Shown piece by piece: positions 1 through 6,927 of a DNA stretch of 64,000 nt; the first letter of the stretch is position 1, and every line of letters starts with the position of its first letter. The stretch covers positions 62,001-126,000 of the forward strand of contig CAJTZU010000003.1 of the NCBI GenBank assembly GCA_910584165.1, in the 5' to 3' direction. The position numbers were made by a program, and so were the translations under genes. Below the pieces are notes generated by a model. That model was not told the origin of the DNA and did not search any database. It saw nothing but the letters and a program-made list of their open reading frames with translations. Origin of the DNA: an uncultured Bacilli bacterium (GTDB lineage Bacteria; Bacillota_I; Bacilli_A; RF39; UBA660).

Positions 1-371
1 TTCCAGGAGCCAGTGAGATTATAAAATTTAGTGCTGTTACATACTCAAATGAATATAAAATAAAAATGGGAGTAAGTGCTGATACGATTGATACTTATAG
101 TGTTTATAGTGAAGAGGTAGCACGTGAAATGAGTAAGAAAATTAGCCTTTTTGCTGATTCTACCTATGGAATAGGGGTAACAGGGAAAATAGGTAGAGAA
201 GATCCAAATAATCTAAGAGGAGATGTAAATATTATCTTTGTTAGTATTTATCAAAAAGAAAAAGATAACTATTTTACTAAAAAAATAGAAGTACCACTTT
301 TAAAGAGAAGTGAATGTAAAGAAATTATCATAGAAGAGATAGAAAAAATATTGTTATCTATTTTAAAGTAA
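1..371 (+). CDS. pncC: CinA C-terminal / nicotinamide-nucleotide amidase, 5'-truncated
   Basis: The frame is open to the left edge (first full codon at 3), so the true start lies outside the window and 122 codons are visible. The residues match the CinA C-terminal (PncC) fold: GASEIIKF near the edge, YSNEYK, GVSADT, then YSEEVAREM and GIGVTGKIG. This family deamidates nicotinamide mononucleotide to nicotinate mononucleotide in NAD recycling. It is either the end of a full-length CinA of about 410 residues or a stand-alone PncC of about 160; the window cannot tell which. A hairpin terminator follows the stop directly. Its position ahead of NAD kinase and two NrtR-like genes fits a pyridine-nucleotide role. 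The family call is firm; activity is inferred. Confidence 0.85.
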   Translation, partial: PGASEIIKFSAVTYSNEYKIKMGVSADTIDTYSVYSEEVAREMSKKISLFADSTYGIGVTGKIGREDPNNLRGDVNIIFVSIYQKEKDNYFTKKIEVPLLKRSECKEIIIEEIEKILLSILK

Positions 372-397
372 GAAAATGCTAGTCATTTTCTTTTTTT
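370..397 (+). terminator. Rho-independent terminator after pncC
   Basis: GAAAATG (372-378) and CATTTTC (384-390) form a 7-bp stem with a 5-nt loop, followed by a run of T. Confidence 0.8.
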
Positions 398-428
398 ATT
401 ACGTTTTTTAGAAAATGTTAAAAAGATA

Positions 429-457
429 TTGACAAATTACACACATTTTAATATAAT
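429..457 (+). promoter_or_regulatory. SigA promoter of the phosphoribosyltransferase-like gene
   Basis: TTGACA (429-434) and TATAAT (452-457) are separated by 17 bp, a full consensus match. The transcript would carry a leader of about 70 nt before the start codon at 537. Confidence 0.85.
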
Positions 458-458
458 G

Positions 459-506
459 TTAATAACAAGAACGAAAAACGTTCTAAAAAAATATAATATG
501 TTATTA
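459..506 (+). promoter_or_regulatory. Nested inverted repeats in the leader of the PRTase-like gene
   Basis: AGAACG (468-473), loop AAAAA and CGTTCT (479-484) form a compact hairpin just after the promoter. It is bracketed by TTAATAAC (459-466) and GTTATTAA (499-506), which are also complementary. It could be an operator for a dimeric regulator or an RNA fold in the leader. There is no T run directly after it, so it is not a simple terminator. Confidence 0.45.
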
Positions 507-536
507 ATAATGTATTAATAAGAAAGAAGAGATAAT

Positions 537-1010
537 ATGAAAATGGAAATGTTAAATATAGTAGAAACTTTTTTAAATGATTATATTGGAGGGGAAGAAT
601 TCTATGATGCTTTAGATGAACAAATTAGAATTAATGATGCTTGGTTATATACTATGATTTCTTTAGTTGAAAAAGAATCTTTTGATAAGCTTATTGTGAG
701 TGGAAATTTCGGTAGGAAATTCTATAAATTTGTTCAAGAAAAAATCAGTGATGAATTAGCTAGTAAAATATTGGTAGCTAATGGTTCTTTAAGAAAAGGA
801 AATAGTATTGGTTTAGAAACTACCAATTTTAATAATCAAAAATTTATTTTTATTGATGATAGTTTTTGGGCAGGGAGAACTCGCGATGTAGTACAAAAAT
901 ATGTGGAAGAAAATAATGGAGTATTCTTAAAGACTTTTGTATTTTATGATGGTAATAAAATCAGCGATAAAAATGTTATTAGTTTTTATAGATATTATGA
1001 TTATCATTAG
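537..1010 (+). CDS. phosphoribosyltransferase-like protein
   Basis: A 157-residue protein with a good ribosome site (AGAAGAG) before ATG 537. Residues around 100-118 (FIFIDDSFWAGRT) have the form of the PRPP-binding loop of type I phosphoribosyltransferases: hydrophobic strand, paired acidic residues, then a Gly/Thr turn. The length fits a minimal PRTase fold. The canonical TGGT of the loop is changed to AGRT, so catalysis is uncertain. It has its own strong promoter with a structured leader and sits between pncC and an NrtR-like gene, so a role in base salvage or NAD metabolism is a reasonable inference. No specific substrate can be assigned. Confidence 0.5.
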   Translation: MKMEMLNIVETFLNDYIGGEEFYDALDEQIRINDAWLYTMISLVEKESFDKLIVSGNFGRKFYKFVQEKISDELASKILVANGSLRKGNSIGLETTNFNNQKFIFIDDSFWAGRTRDVVQKYVEENNGVFLKTFVFYDGNKISDKNVISFYRYYDYH

Positions 1011-1039
1011 TTGTGTTGTTATTAAAAAAATGTTATAAT
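1011..1039 (+). promoter_or_regulatory. SigA-type promoter of nrtR-like gene 1
   Basis: TTGTGT (1011-1016) and TATAAT (1034-1039) with 17-bp spacing; the start codon follows at 1060. Confidence 0.6.
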
Positions 1040-1059
1040 GAGTTTGGAAGAGGTGGACT

Positions 1060-1884
1060 ATGGAAGATTTTAAATCAGAAGAGGAATTTTTAAAGGCTTA
1101 TAATCCAGATGATTATGAAAAATTATCTTTAACAACAGATATTTTAATATGTAGTGTATCGAGTGAAGAAGAAGAAAATTATAGAAAATTAAGTAAAAAA
1201 TATTTTAGTATTTTACTTGTAAAAAGAGATAACTATCCATTTAAAGGAAAATGGTGTTTACCAGGAGGATTTATTGGAATCGATGAAGATTTAGAGGAAG
1301 CACCAAAAAGAATATTAGCAAGTGAAACAAATTTACATGATATTTATTTAGAGCAGTTATATACTTATGGTAGTGTAGATAGGGATCCTCGTATGAGAGT
1401 TATTAGTACTTCGTATATTGCACTAGTCGATAAAAATAGATTACAAGATAAGTTATCACCTAATGCTTCATGGTTTAATACAACAGTATTAGAAGATGAT
1501 AAGGAGATGCAAATAACATTAGATAATGGAACTGAAACTATTCATTTTACTATTAAGAAGACTTTAAAAGGAATGACTTCTGACCGTTATAAATTTTCAA
1601 TTGCCAAAAATGATAAATTGGCATTTGATCATCCACTTGTAATAGCAGCTGGTATCTCTAGATTAAAAAATAAAATAGGATATACGGATATTGTATTTAA
1701 TATGATGCCAGAATATTTTACATTAGGAGAACTACAACAAGTATATGAAGTAATCTTAGATAAAAAACTACTAGATCCAGCATTTAGAAGAATTATTGCT
1801 AATAAAGTAGAAAAAACAAAAAAAGTACAGAGTGGTGGAGGACACAGACCATCTGCTTTATTTAGATATAAAAAGAAGAAATAA
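1060..1884 (+). CDS. NrtR-like Nudix-winged-helix regulator 1
   Basis: A 274-residue protein: Nudix domain at about residues 25-150 and a C-terminal winged helix at about 200-260 (FTLGELQQVYEVIL, then FRRIIANK). NrtR proteins control NAD biosynthesis and salvage genes and sense ADP-ribose or NAD-derived ligands. The Nudix box keeps its glycine and first glutamate, but the core REUXEE reads RILASE, so hydrolase activity is probably lost, as in dedicated NrtR regulators. The C-terminal tail is basic and ends in KKKK. The stop lies 1 bp before the NAD kinase start, so the two are translationally coupled. Which operator it binds is not visible. Confidence 0.75.
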   Translation: MEDFKSEEEFLKAYNPDDYEKLSLTTDILICSVSSEEEENYRKLSKKYFSILLVKRDNYPFKGKWCLPGGFIGIDEDLEEAPKRILASETNLHDIYLEQLYTYGSVDRDPRMRVISTSYIALVDKNRLQDKLSPNASWFNTTVLEDDKEMQITLDNGTETIHFTIKKTLKGMTSDRYKFSIAKNDKLAFDHPLVIAAGISRLKNKIGYTDIVFNMMPEYFTLGELQQVYEVILDKKLLDPAFRRIIANKVEKTKKVQSGGGHRPSALFRYKKKK

Positions 1885-1885
1885 T

Positions 1886-2686
1886 ATGGAAAGAACGATT
1901 AATAGAATAAAACTTTTCGTTAATGAAAATGAAGAATCGTTAACGCTAAAAAGAAAAGTAGAAGATTGCTTTCAAAAGTATCACTTTGAAATCGTAGAAG
2001 AAGATTATGATTTAGCGGTTGCTATTGGTGGTGATGGTGCATTTTTAAGAATGATGCATAAAACAGATTTTAATAGCAAAATTTACTATGTTGGAATCAA
2101 TAGTGGTACATTAGGTTTTTTACAAGAAATTAAGCCTAATGAAATAGAACTTTTTATTGCAAGGTTAAGCAATAATGATTTTAAATTGGAAGAAATTAGT
2201 ATTCAAGAAACTATGATTACAACTAGAAAAGAAGCTGATATTTTTTATTCTTTAAATGATATTGTTATTAGAGAGAAAGATTTAAATACAGCGCATTTTT
2301 CATTATATGTAGATAATAATTTACTTGAGAACTTTGTAGGAGATGGAATATTAGTTTCCACCTCTATTGGGTCAACAGCTTACAATTTAAGTTTTGGCGG
2401 TAGTATTGTTTATGGTACACTTCATACTTTGCAAATTACTCCAATCGCACCGCTTAATAGCAAAGCTTATAGAACACTTCATAATTCTGTTATTATTCCA
2501 GAGGATAAAGAAATAAAAATGATTCCAACAGGAAGTTCTAACTTTGTTCTTTCTATTGATGGAGAAAATAAAGTATATAAGAATGTAATAGAAATTAAAA
2601 CACGTGTTGGGAGTAAAAGAATATTTTGTTTACGTATGAATGAATATAATTATTCAGATATTATTTATGAGAAGTTTTTAAAATAA
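1886..2686 (+). CDS. nadK: NAD kinase
   Basis: NAD kinase phosphorylates NAD to NADP. The protein is 266 residues from ATG 1886, which is 1 bp past the upstream stop. An in-frame extension to 1832 exists but runs inside the upstream gene and has no ribosome site. Family signatures are clear: GGDGAFLRM at about 45-53, the NSGTLGFLQEI segment after it, and DGILVSTSIGSTAYNLS with GG following at about 150-170. The length matches short Gram-positive NAD kinases. Overlap with the NrtR-like gene indicates co-regulation by NAD status. A terminator follows. Confidence 0.93.
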   Translation: MERTINRIKLFVNENEESLTLKRKVEDCFQKYHFEIVEEDYDLAVAIGGDGAFLRMMHKTDFNSKIYYVGINSGTLGFLQEIKPNEIELFIARLSNNDFKLEEISIQETMITTRKEADIFYSLNDIVIREKDLNTAHFSLYVDNNLLENFVGDGILVSTSIGSTAYNLSFGGSIVYGTLHTLQITPIAPLNSKAYRTLHNSVIIPEDKEIKMIPTGSSNFVLSIDGENKVYKNVIEIKTRVGSKRIFCLRMNEYNYSDIIYEKFLK

Positions 2687-2687
2687 A

Positions 2688-2718
2688 AATTGAAGTTTTT
2701 CTATCTTCAATTTTTTTA
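2688..2718 (+). terminator. Rho-independent terminator after nadK
   Basis: ATTGAAG (2689-2695) pairs with CTTCAAT (2705-2711) and a T run follows. The TATAAT at 2720-2725 just after it probably serves the next gene. Confidence 0.75.
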
Positions 2719-2740
2719 GTATAATGAATTAGGTGATAAT

Positions 2741-2983
2741 ATGATTTATTATTTTTTAGTTATCAATATTTTATCTTTCCTTTTATTTGGAATTGATAAG
2801 AAAAAGAGTATGAAAAAAGAATATCGTATTCCTGAGAAAGTATTATTTTTAATTACTTTCTTAGGTGGGACATTCGGTTCTTTATTTGGTATGTTTTTCT
2901 TTCATCATAAGAATAGAAAGTTAAAGTTTTTAATTTTTATACCATTATGTTGTTTATTATGGGTATTCTTTTTTCTCATTTAA
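2741..2983 (+). CDS. DUF1294 family small membrane protein
   Basis: An 80-residue protein with two or three hydrophobic segments. The central pattern (LLFGIDKKKS, then RIPEKVLFL, then GGTFGSLFGMFFFHHKNRK) is the signature of DUF1294 integral membrane proteins, whose function is unknown. A GTGATA ribosome-site-like element precedes ATG 2741. The last 8 bp overlap the end of the convergent HerA-like gene, so no separate terminator is visible between them. Confidence 0.8.
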   Translation: MIYYFLVINILSFLLFGIDKKKSMKKEYRIPEKVLFLITFLGGTFGSLFGMFFFHHKNRKLKFLIFIPLCCLLWVFFFLI

Positions 2984-4442
2984 ATAATCCTTTAAAAATA
3001 GAATTGCCAATTTTTCTACCTAATGTATTCATGGCAGAATTAGTAACTTTATCAGCTGCCTTTTCTGCTTTTGATTTTTTCTTTTTAGTAGATGATTTTT
3101 TTTCTAATTTTTGTTTTTCTTTTTCTTGAAGAGCTTGTTCCTCTTCTTTTTTTTGATTTTCTATTTTTTCTTTTAAAATTTCATAGGCAGAAATATTATC
3201 TATTTTTTCTTCATATTTTCCTTTAAATAAACTTTTATTAATAATATCTTTTCTAATCTCTTCTTCAATTGTACCCATTTTACTTTGGGGAGGTAAGATA
3301 GTAACTTTATCAACAATATTTGGTTCTCCTTTTTCATTTAAAAAGGATACCAATGCTTCTCCTGTACCTAAGGATTGTATTGCTTCCTCGGTATCAAAAT
3401 TAGGATTTACTCTAAAAGAGGATGCAGCTGCTTTAATCACTTTTTGTTCTGCTGGAGTATAAGCGCGTAAGGCATGTTGAACACGATTTCCTAGTTGAGA
3501 TAAAACTTCATCAGGAATATCTTTTGGACTCTGTGAAATAAAGTATAGGCCAATTCCTTTAGAACGAATTAATTTTACTACTTGAATTACTTGCTTAATC
3601 ATGTAATCTGGCATTTCTTCAAATAAAAGATGAGCTTCATCAAAGAAGAAGACTATTTTAGGTTTTTCTAAATCTCCAACTTCAGGTAGTTCTTTATATA
3701 AGTCATTTAATAGCCATAGTAAGAAAGTAGCATATAAATTAGGCTTTTGAAATAATTTAACTGCATGTAAAATATTGATATAACCACGTCCATCATTTTG
3801 ATTGAATCTAATAAAGTCTTTGATATGAATAGAAGGTTCTCCAAAGAAATAGTCTCCACCTTGTTCTTCTAATACGAGTAAGCTTCTTTGGATGGTACCA
3901 ATACTTTGAATAGATACATTTCCATATTCTAATGTATAAGAACTTCTATTATCACCAACATATTGAAGTATTAGTCGTAAATCTTTTAAATCTATCAATT
4001 CCCAGTTATTATCTTGCGCAATTTTAAATACGATAGTAAGAACTCCTTCTTGGGCTTCTGTTAAACCTAACATACGAGATAGTAGGGAAGGCCCAATATT
4101 GAAAATAGTGGTTCTAATTGGGTGACCATATTCTCCATAGACATCCCAAAAGTGTGTTGGGAAACTTTTAAATGTAAAGTTTTCTAATTCTAAATTTTGA
4201 ATTCTACTATTTAATTTTTCATTAGTAGTACCACTAATAGGCATTCCTGCCAAATCCCCTTTAACATCACTTAAGAATACTGGTACACCAGCATCAGAGA
4301 AACTTTCAGCCATTACTTTTAAAGTGATTGTCTTACCACTGCCAGAAGCACCTGTAATTAATCCATGTCTATTTGCCATGTTAGTTAAGATACAAAATTC
4401 TTCTTTATTTTTACCAATGAGTAGTTTGTTATTACAATACAT
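2976..4442 (-). CDS. HerA-like helicase/ATPase (DUF853 family)
   Basis: A 488-residue P-loop ATPase of the HerA/FtsK superfamily, DUF853 (YjgR-like) branch. Walker A is GASGSGKT at about residues 32-39, Walker B is the FFFDEAH segment at about 265, and an arginine-rich LGNRVQHALRAYTP block follows. Members are predicted DNA-translocating or double-strand-end-processing ATPases, but their physiological role is poorly known. The C-terminus carries a basic, alanine- and lysine-rich coiled stretch of about 70 residues. The gene is divergent from the DUF3419 gene and starts at ATG 4442 after an AGGAGGA site. Confidence 0.85.
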   Translation of the reverse strand: MYCNNKLLIGKNKEEFCILTNMANRHGLITGASGSGKTITLKVMAESFSDAGVPVFLSDVKGDLAGMPISGTTNEKLNSRIQNLELENFTFKSFPTHFWDVYGEYGHPIRTTIFNIGPSLLSRMLGLTEAQEGVLTIVFKIAQDNNWELIDLKDLRLILQYVGDNRSSYTLEYGNVSIQSIGTIQRSLLVLEEQGGDYFFGEPSIHIKDFIRFNQNDGRGYINILHAVKLFQKPNLYATFLLWLLNDLYKELPEVGDLEKPKIVFFFDEAHLLFEEMPDYMIKQVIQVVKLIRSKGIGLYFISQSPKDIPDEVLSQLGNRVQHALRAYTPAEQKVIKAAASSFRVNPNFDTEEAIQSLGTGEALVSFLNEKGEPNIVDKVTILPPQSKMGTIEEEIRKDIINKSLFKGKYEEKIDNISAYEILKEKIENQKKEEEQALQEKEKQKLEKKSSTKKKKSKAEKAADKVTNSAMNTLGRKIGNSIFKGLFK

Positions 4443-4454
4443 AAATGTGTCCTC

Positions 4455-4509
4455 CTAGTGTAAACTAATTATATCATGAAAGACAAATGGGAACAATATG
4501 TGTTATAAT
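4455..4509. promoter_or_regulatory. Divergent promoters for the DUF853 and DUF3419 genes
   Basis: On the minus strand TTGTTC, 17 bp and TATAAT point to the HerA-like gene. On the plus strand TATAAT at 4504-4509 with a weak -35 (AAGACA) points to the DUF3419 gene. The two overlap. Confidence 0.55.
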
Positions 4510-4530
4510 GAAAAAAATAAGGAGGATACT

Positions 4531-5562
4531 ATGTTAACAAAAGAGGAACAAGCTAGAATTTATCATGCTTATCAAGAAACGATAAAACAATCAAAAGAAA
4601 CTAAGTCGCTCATGCATAAGAAATTTAAAGAGTTTTGTGAAATGTATGTTTTTACAACTGAAAATCTTAGAGGGTATCTTTCTAAATTAAAGGTAAAAGG
4701 AAAAAAAGTATTAACGGTAACTGCTTCTGGAGACCACCTTATTAATTTAGCTCTTTTAGGTGTAACCGAGGTACATAATTTTGATATTAATCAGAATGCT
4801 TATTTTATGACAGAACTAAAAGTAGCAGCATTAAAAGTACTTAGCTATGAAGAATTTTTATTATTCTTTACAGACAGTAAAGATAGGACTCAAGATTACG
4901 TAGGTATTGTTGCAGTAGAAAAAAAGGTAGAGGAAAATGACTCCGTTTTTGATTATAAAACTTACCTTCGCATTCGGGAACATTTAGGGGAGGACTCTGC
5001 TTTATATTGGGATATGTTATTTGAGGAATATCATTTTGATGGAAAACAATTAATGAAATCAGGAATTGTTTTAGGTGGGGATAGAACTGCTGCGATTTAT
5101 AATAATTCTTATTTGCAAAATGAAGAAAGTTATAATCAAGCACGAGATTGTATTGATAATGTAACTAGAAAATATTTTACAATGGATGTATTAAATCTTC
5201 ATAAATTAACGGATACTTATGATACTATTTTACTTTCTAATATTTATGATTATGCTACAGATGAATGGTATGGAGGAATAAGTGAGGAAACTTTTACCAA
5301 ATATGTTATAGAAGAACTATCTCAAAAATTAAATCCAGAAGGTAGGATATCTATTGCTTATCAGTACCATTATCAAAATAAAGATAGAGCTTTTACTCCC
5401 TCTTTAAGGAATTTGTTTAAAAGTAGATATACATTAGAGAGAAGAGAGGCTTTGGAGAAGTTTAGCTTTAGGAAAATTTTAGTTCCATCGGTTGTAAGAG
5501 ATTATAGAGAAGATATGTCAAGAGACTGTGTTTATGTATATGAAGGAGGAAAAAAGAAATAA
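4531..5562 (+). CDS. DUF3419 family protein, SAM-dependent transferase-like
   Basis: A 343-residue protein. ATG 4531 sits 6 nt after an AAGGAGG site; the upstream in-frame ATG at 4498 lies before the -10 box and is rejected. Residues around 57-85 (VLTVTASGDHLINLALLGV, then NFDINQNA) form a Rossmann-type SAM-binding start resembling DUF3419/BtaA proteins, which in other bacteria transfer the 3-amino-3-carboxypropyl group of SAM to diacylglycerol. Here the substrate is unknown; low overall conservation leaves only the fold and SAM binding as reasonable inferences. A weak A/T hairpin follows the stop. Confidence 0.6.
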   Translation: MLTKEEQARIYHAYQETIKQSKETKSLMHKKFKEFCEMYVFTTENLRGYLSKLKVKGKKVLTVTASGDHLINLALLGVTEVHNFDINQNAYFMTELKVAALKVLSYEEFLLFFTDSKDRTQDYVGIVAVEKKVEENDSVFDYKTYLRIREHLGEDSALYWDMLFEEYHFDGKQLMKSGIVLGGDRTAAIYNNSYLQNEESYNQARDCIDNVTRKYFTMDVLNLHKLTDTYDTILLSNIYDYATDEWYGGISEETFTKYVIEELSQKLNPEGRISIAYQYHYQNKDRAFTPSLRNLFKSRYTLERREALEKFSFRKILVPSVVRDYREDMSRDCVYVYEGGKKK

Positions 5563-5586
5563 TTTTTCTTTTTTTTATAAAAACTA

Positions 5587-5616
5587 TTGACAAGTGTATA
5601 TATTTACACTTATAAT
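5587..5616 (+). promoter_or_regulatory. Promoter with embedded palindromic operator, nrtR 2
   Basis: TTGACA (5587-5592) and TATAAT (5611-5616) are perfect hexamers. The whole 18-bp spacer is the palindrome AGTGTATATATTTACACT (5593-5610), whose arms AGTGTA and TACACT are exact complements. A bound repressor would block RNA polymerase directly. The gene downstream is an NrtR-like regulator, so autoregulation is the simplest reading. Confidence 0.8.
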
Positions 5617-5637
5617 AATGGTGTTGGTGGTGATGTT

Positions 5638-6312
5638 ATGGAAGTAACAAATCCTAGATATCGGAATCAAGGTGTTCATGTAGTAAGTACAATATTTACA
5701 GTAGATAAAGGTGTAACAAAAGTATTGCTGATTAAAAGAAAATATGATCCTTATTCAGGTATGTGGGCCCTTGTTAGTGGAGCGCTTTACAATGACGAAG
5801 AGCTTCTAGAATGTATCTTAAGAGAAGTAAAAGAAAAAACAGGAATAGAAAATGTTCACTTAGAATTATTTGATGTATTTAGTAAAATTGATAGGTCGCC
5901 TGCTATGCGCATGGTTGGAATTGCCTATTTAGGAATCATTAATAAAAATAAATATGAATTATTAAAAGAAACGCTGAGAACGATAGATGCAGAGTGGAGG
6001 GATATTAAAGATATTCCTGAACTTGCTTTTGACCATAATGAAATATTAACAAGTGCGATAGAAGTTTTACGAAAAAGAATAAAAGAAACAGACTTATTAA
6101 AAAATTTATATCCTGATGGATTTACAATGCCAGAGATACAGAAAGTATATGAAAGTATTTTAGGTACTAGTTATGATAGACGTAATTTTCGCAAGAAATT
6201 ATTAAGTACTGGAATGATTGAAGAAACATCTAGAGTAGAAAAGTTTGATGGAAATAAACCTGCCAAAATATATGTATTCAAAGAGAATATGGAAGATAGA
6301 AATGTATTTTAA
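5638..6312 (+). CDS. nrtR: NrtR-like Nudix-winged-helix regulator 2
   Basis: A 224-residue protein starting at ATG 5638; a longer frame from a TTG at 5587 runs through the promoter and is excluded. The Nudix domain spans about residues 10-140 with a nearly intact box (G, 5 residues, E, 7 residues, then REVKEKTGI; one of the paired metal-binding glutamates is lysine). The winged helix spans about 155-220 (FTMPEIQKVYESILG, then NFRKKLL). This is the classic NrtR architecture: a repressor of NAD genes released by ADP-ribose or NAD. Matching palindromes lie in its own promoter and in front of the next operon, so those are its likely targets. A short hairpin overlaps its stop codon. Confidence 0.85.
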   Translation: MEVTNPRYRNQGVHVVSTIFTVDKGVTKVLLIKRKYDPYSGMWALVSGALYNDEELLECILREVKEKTGIENVHLELFDVFSKIDRSPAMRMVGIAYLGIINKNKYELLKETLRTIDAEWRDIKDIPELAFDHNEILTSAIEVLRKRIKETDLLKNLYPDGFTMPEIQKVYESILGTSYDRRNFRKKLLSTGMIEETSRVEKFDGNKPAKIYVFKENMEDRNVF

Positions 6313-6322
6313 TACATTTTTC
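6300..6322 (+). terminator. Hairpin at the end of nrtR 2
   Basis: AAATGTAT (6300-6307) and ATACATTT (6312-6319) form an A/T-rich stem followed by T residues. It is a weak terminator candidate. Confidence 0.5.
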
Positions 6323-6335
6323 TAATCAATATTAA

Positions 6336-6353
6336 TGTGTATAAATATACACT
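6336..6353 (+). promoter_or_regulatory. Second NrtR-type operator, before the phosphatase operon
   Basis: TGTGTATAAATATACACT contains a perfect 16-bp palindrome (GTGTAT, AAAT, ATACAC at 6337-6352) and matches the operator at 5593-5610 at 15 of 18 positions. TATAAA inside it (6340-6345) is a plausible -10 box, so binding would occlude the promoter. Confidence 0.75.
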
Positions 6354-6369
6354 TTGAAAGGATGGTAAA

Positions 6370-6924
6370 ATGATTTATTTTTTGAGGCATGGGTTAGATG
6401 ATGAAACTTATGTAGGGGGATGGAGTGATGTAGATTTAACAAAGGAAGGAATTGAACAAGTAAAAGAAATCTGTACTGTCATTGGGAAACTTCCTATTAG
6501 TAAGATTATTTCTAGTGATATTAAAAGAGCTAAAACAACAGCTTCTATTGTTAGCGAAGCTCTTAATATTCCTGTTGAGTATTCTTCTAAATTTAGAGAA
6601 TTAGATAAAGGACTGTTAACAGGATTAAAGGTTGACGAGGCTTTTAAACGTTATCCTGAATATAGGATAAATGTGAAAATTGATACGAAGTATCCAGAAG
6701 GAGAATCGATGATAGACTTATATGAGAGGGTAAGACTTCTTCTTGGAGAAATAGAAGGGTGGGATGAAGTATTAATTGTAACACATAGAGGGGTTATCAA
6801 TATGGTATATTTTTTAACAGAAAATAGACTTCCAGATATGGATAAAAAACAGTTTGATGTTACTCATGCGTCACTACATGAGTATAATCCCAAAGAAAGG
6901 AAAATAAGAAAGGTAGGAATTTAG
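6370..6924 (+). CDS. histidine phosphatase family protein (phosphoglycerate mutase-like)
   Basis: A 184-residue protein of the histidine phosphatase superfamily. The catalytic RHG is at residues 6-8 (FLRHG), the second arginine lies in SSDIKRAKTTA at about 56, an ELDKG segment supplies the acid near 79, and the second histidine is in VTHRG at about 138. All core residues are present, so it should be active on a phosphoester. Related enzymes act on sugar phosphates, alpha-ribazole phosphate or nucleotides. It is the first gene behind the NrtR-type operator and 3 bp from the P-loop/CYTH gene, so a substrate in NAD or ribose-phosphate metabolism is inferred. Confidence 0.8.
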   Translation: MIYFLRHGLDDETYVGGWSDVDLTKEGIEQVKEICTVIGKLPISKIISSDIKRAKTTASIVSEALNIPVEYSSKFRELDKGLLTGLKVDEAFKRYPEYRINVKIDTKYPEGESMIDLYERVRLLLGEIEGWDEVLIVTHRGVINMVYFLTENRLPDMDKKQFDVTHASLHEYNPKERKIRKVGI

Positions 6925-6927
6925 TTT

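Noticed and set aside
468..484. GAAC...GTTC repeat resembling a LexA box
   Set aside because: The half-sites are 7 bp apart, whereas Gram-positive LexA boxes have 4 bp between GAAC and GTTC. No SOS gene is next to it.
1832..1885. N-terminal extension of NAD kinase
   Set aside because: The extension lies wholly inside the upstream gene and has no ribosome site. ATG 1886 gives the normal family N-terminus.
5587..5637. TTG-started extension of NrtR 2
   Set aside because: These bases are the -35 box, palindrome and -10 box of the promoter, so they precede the transcript.
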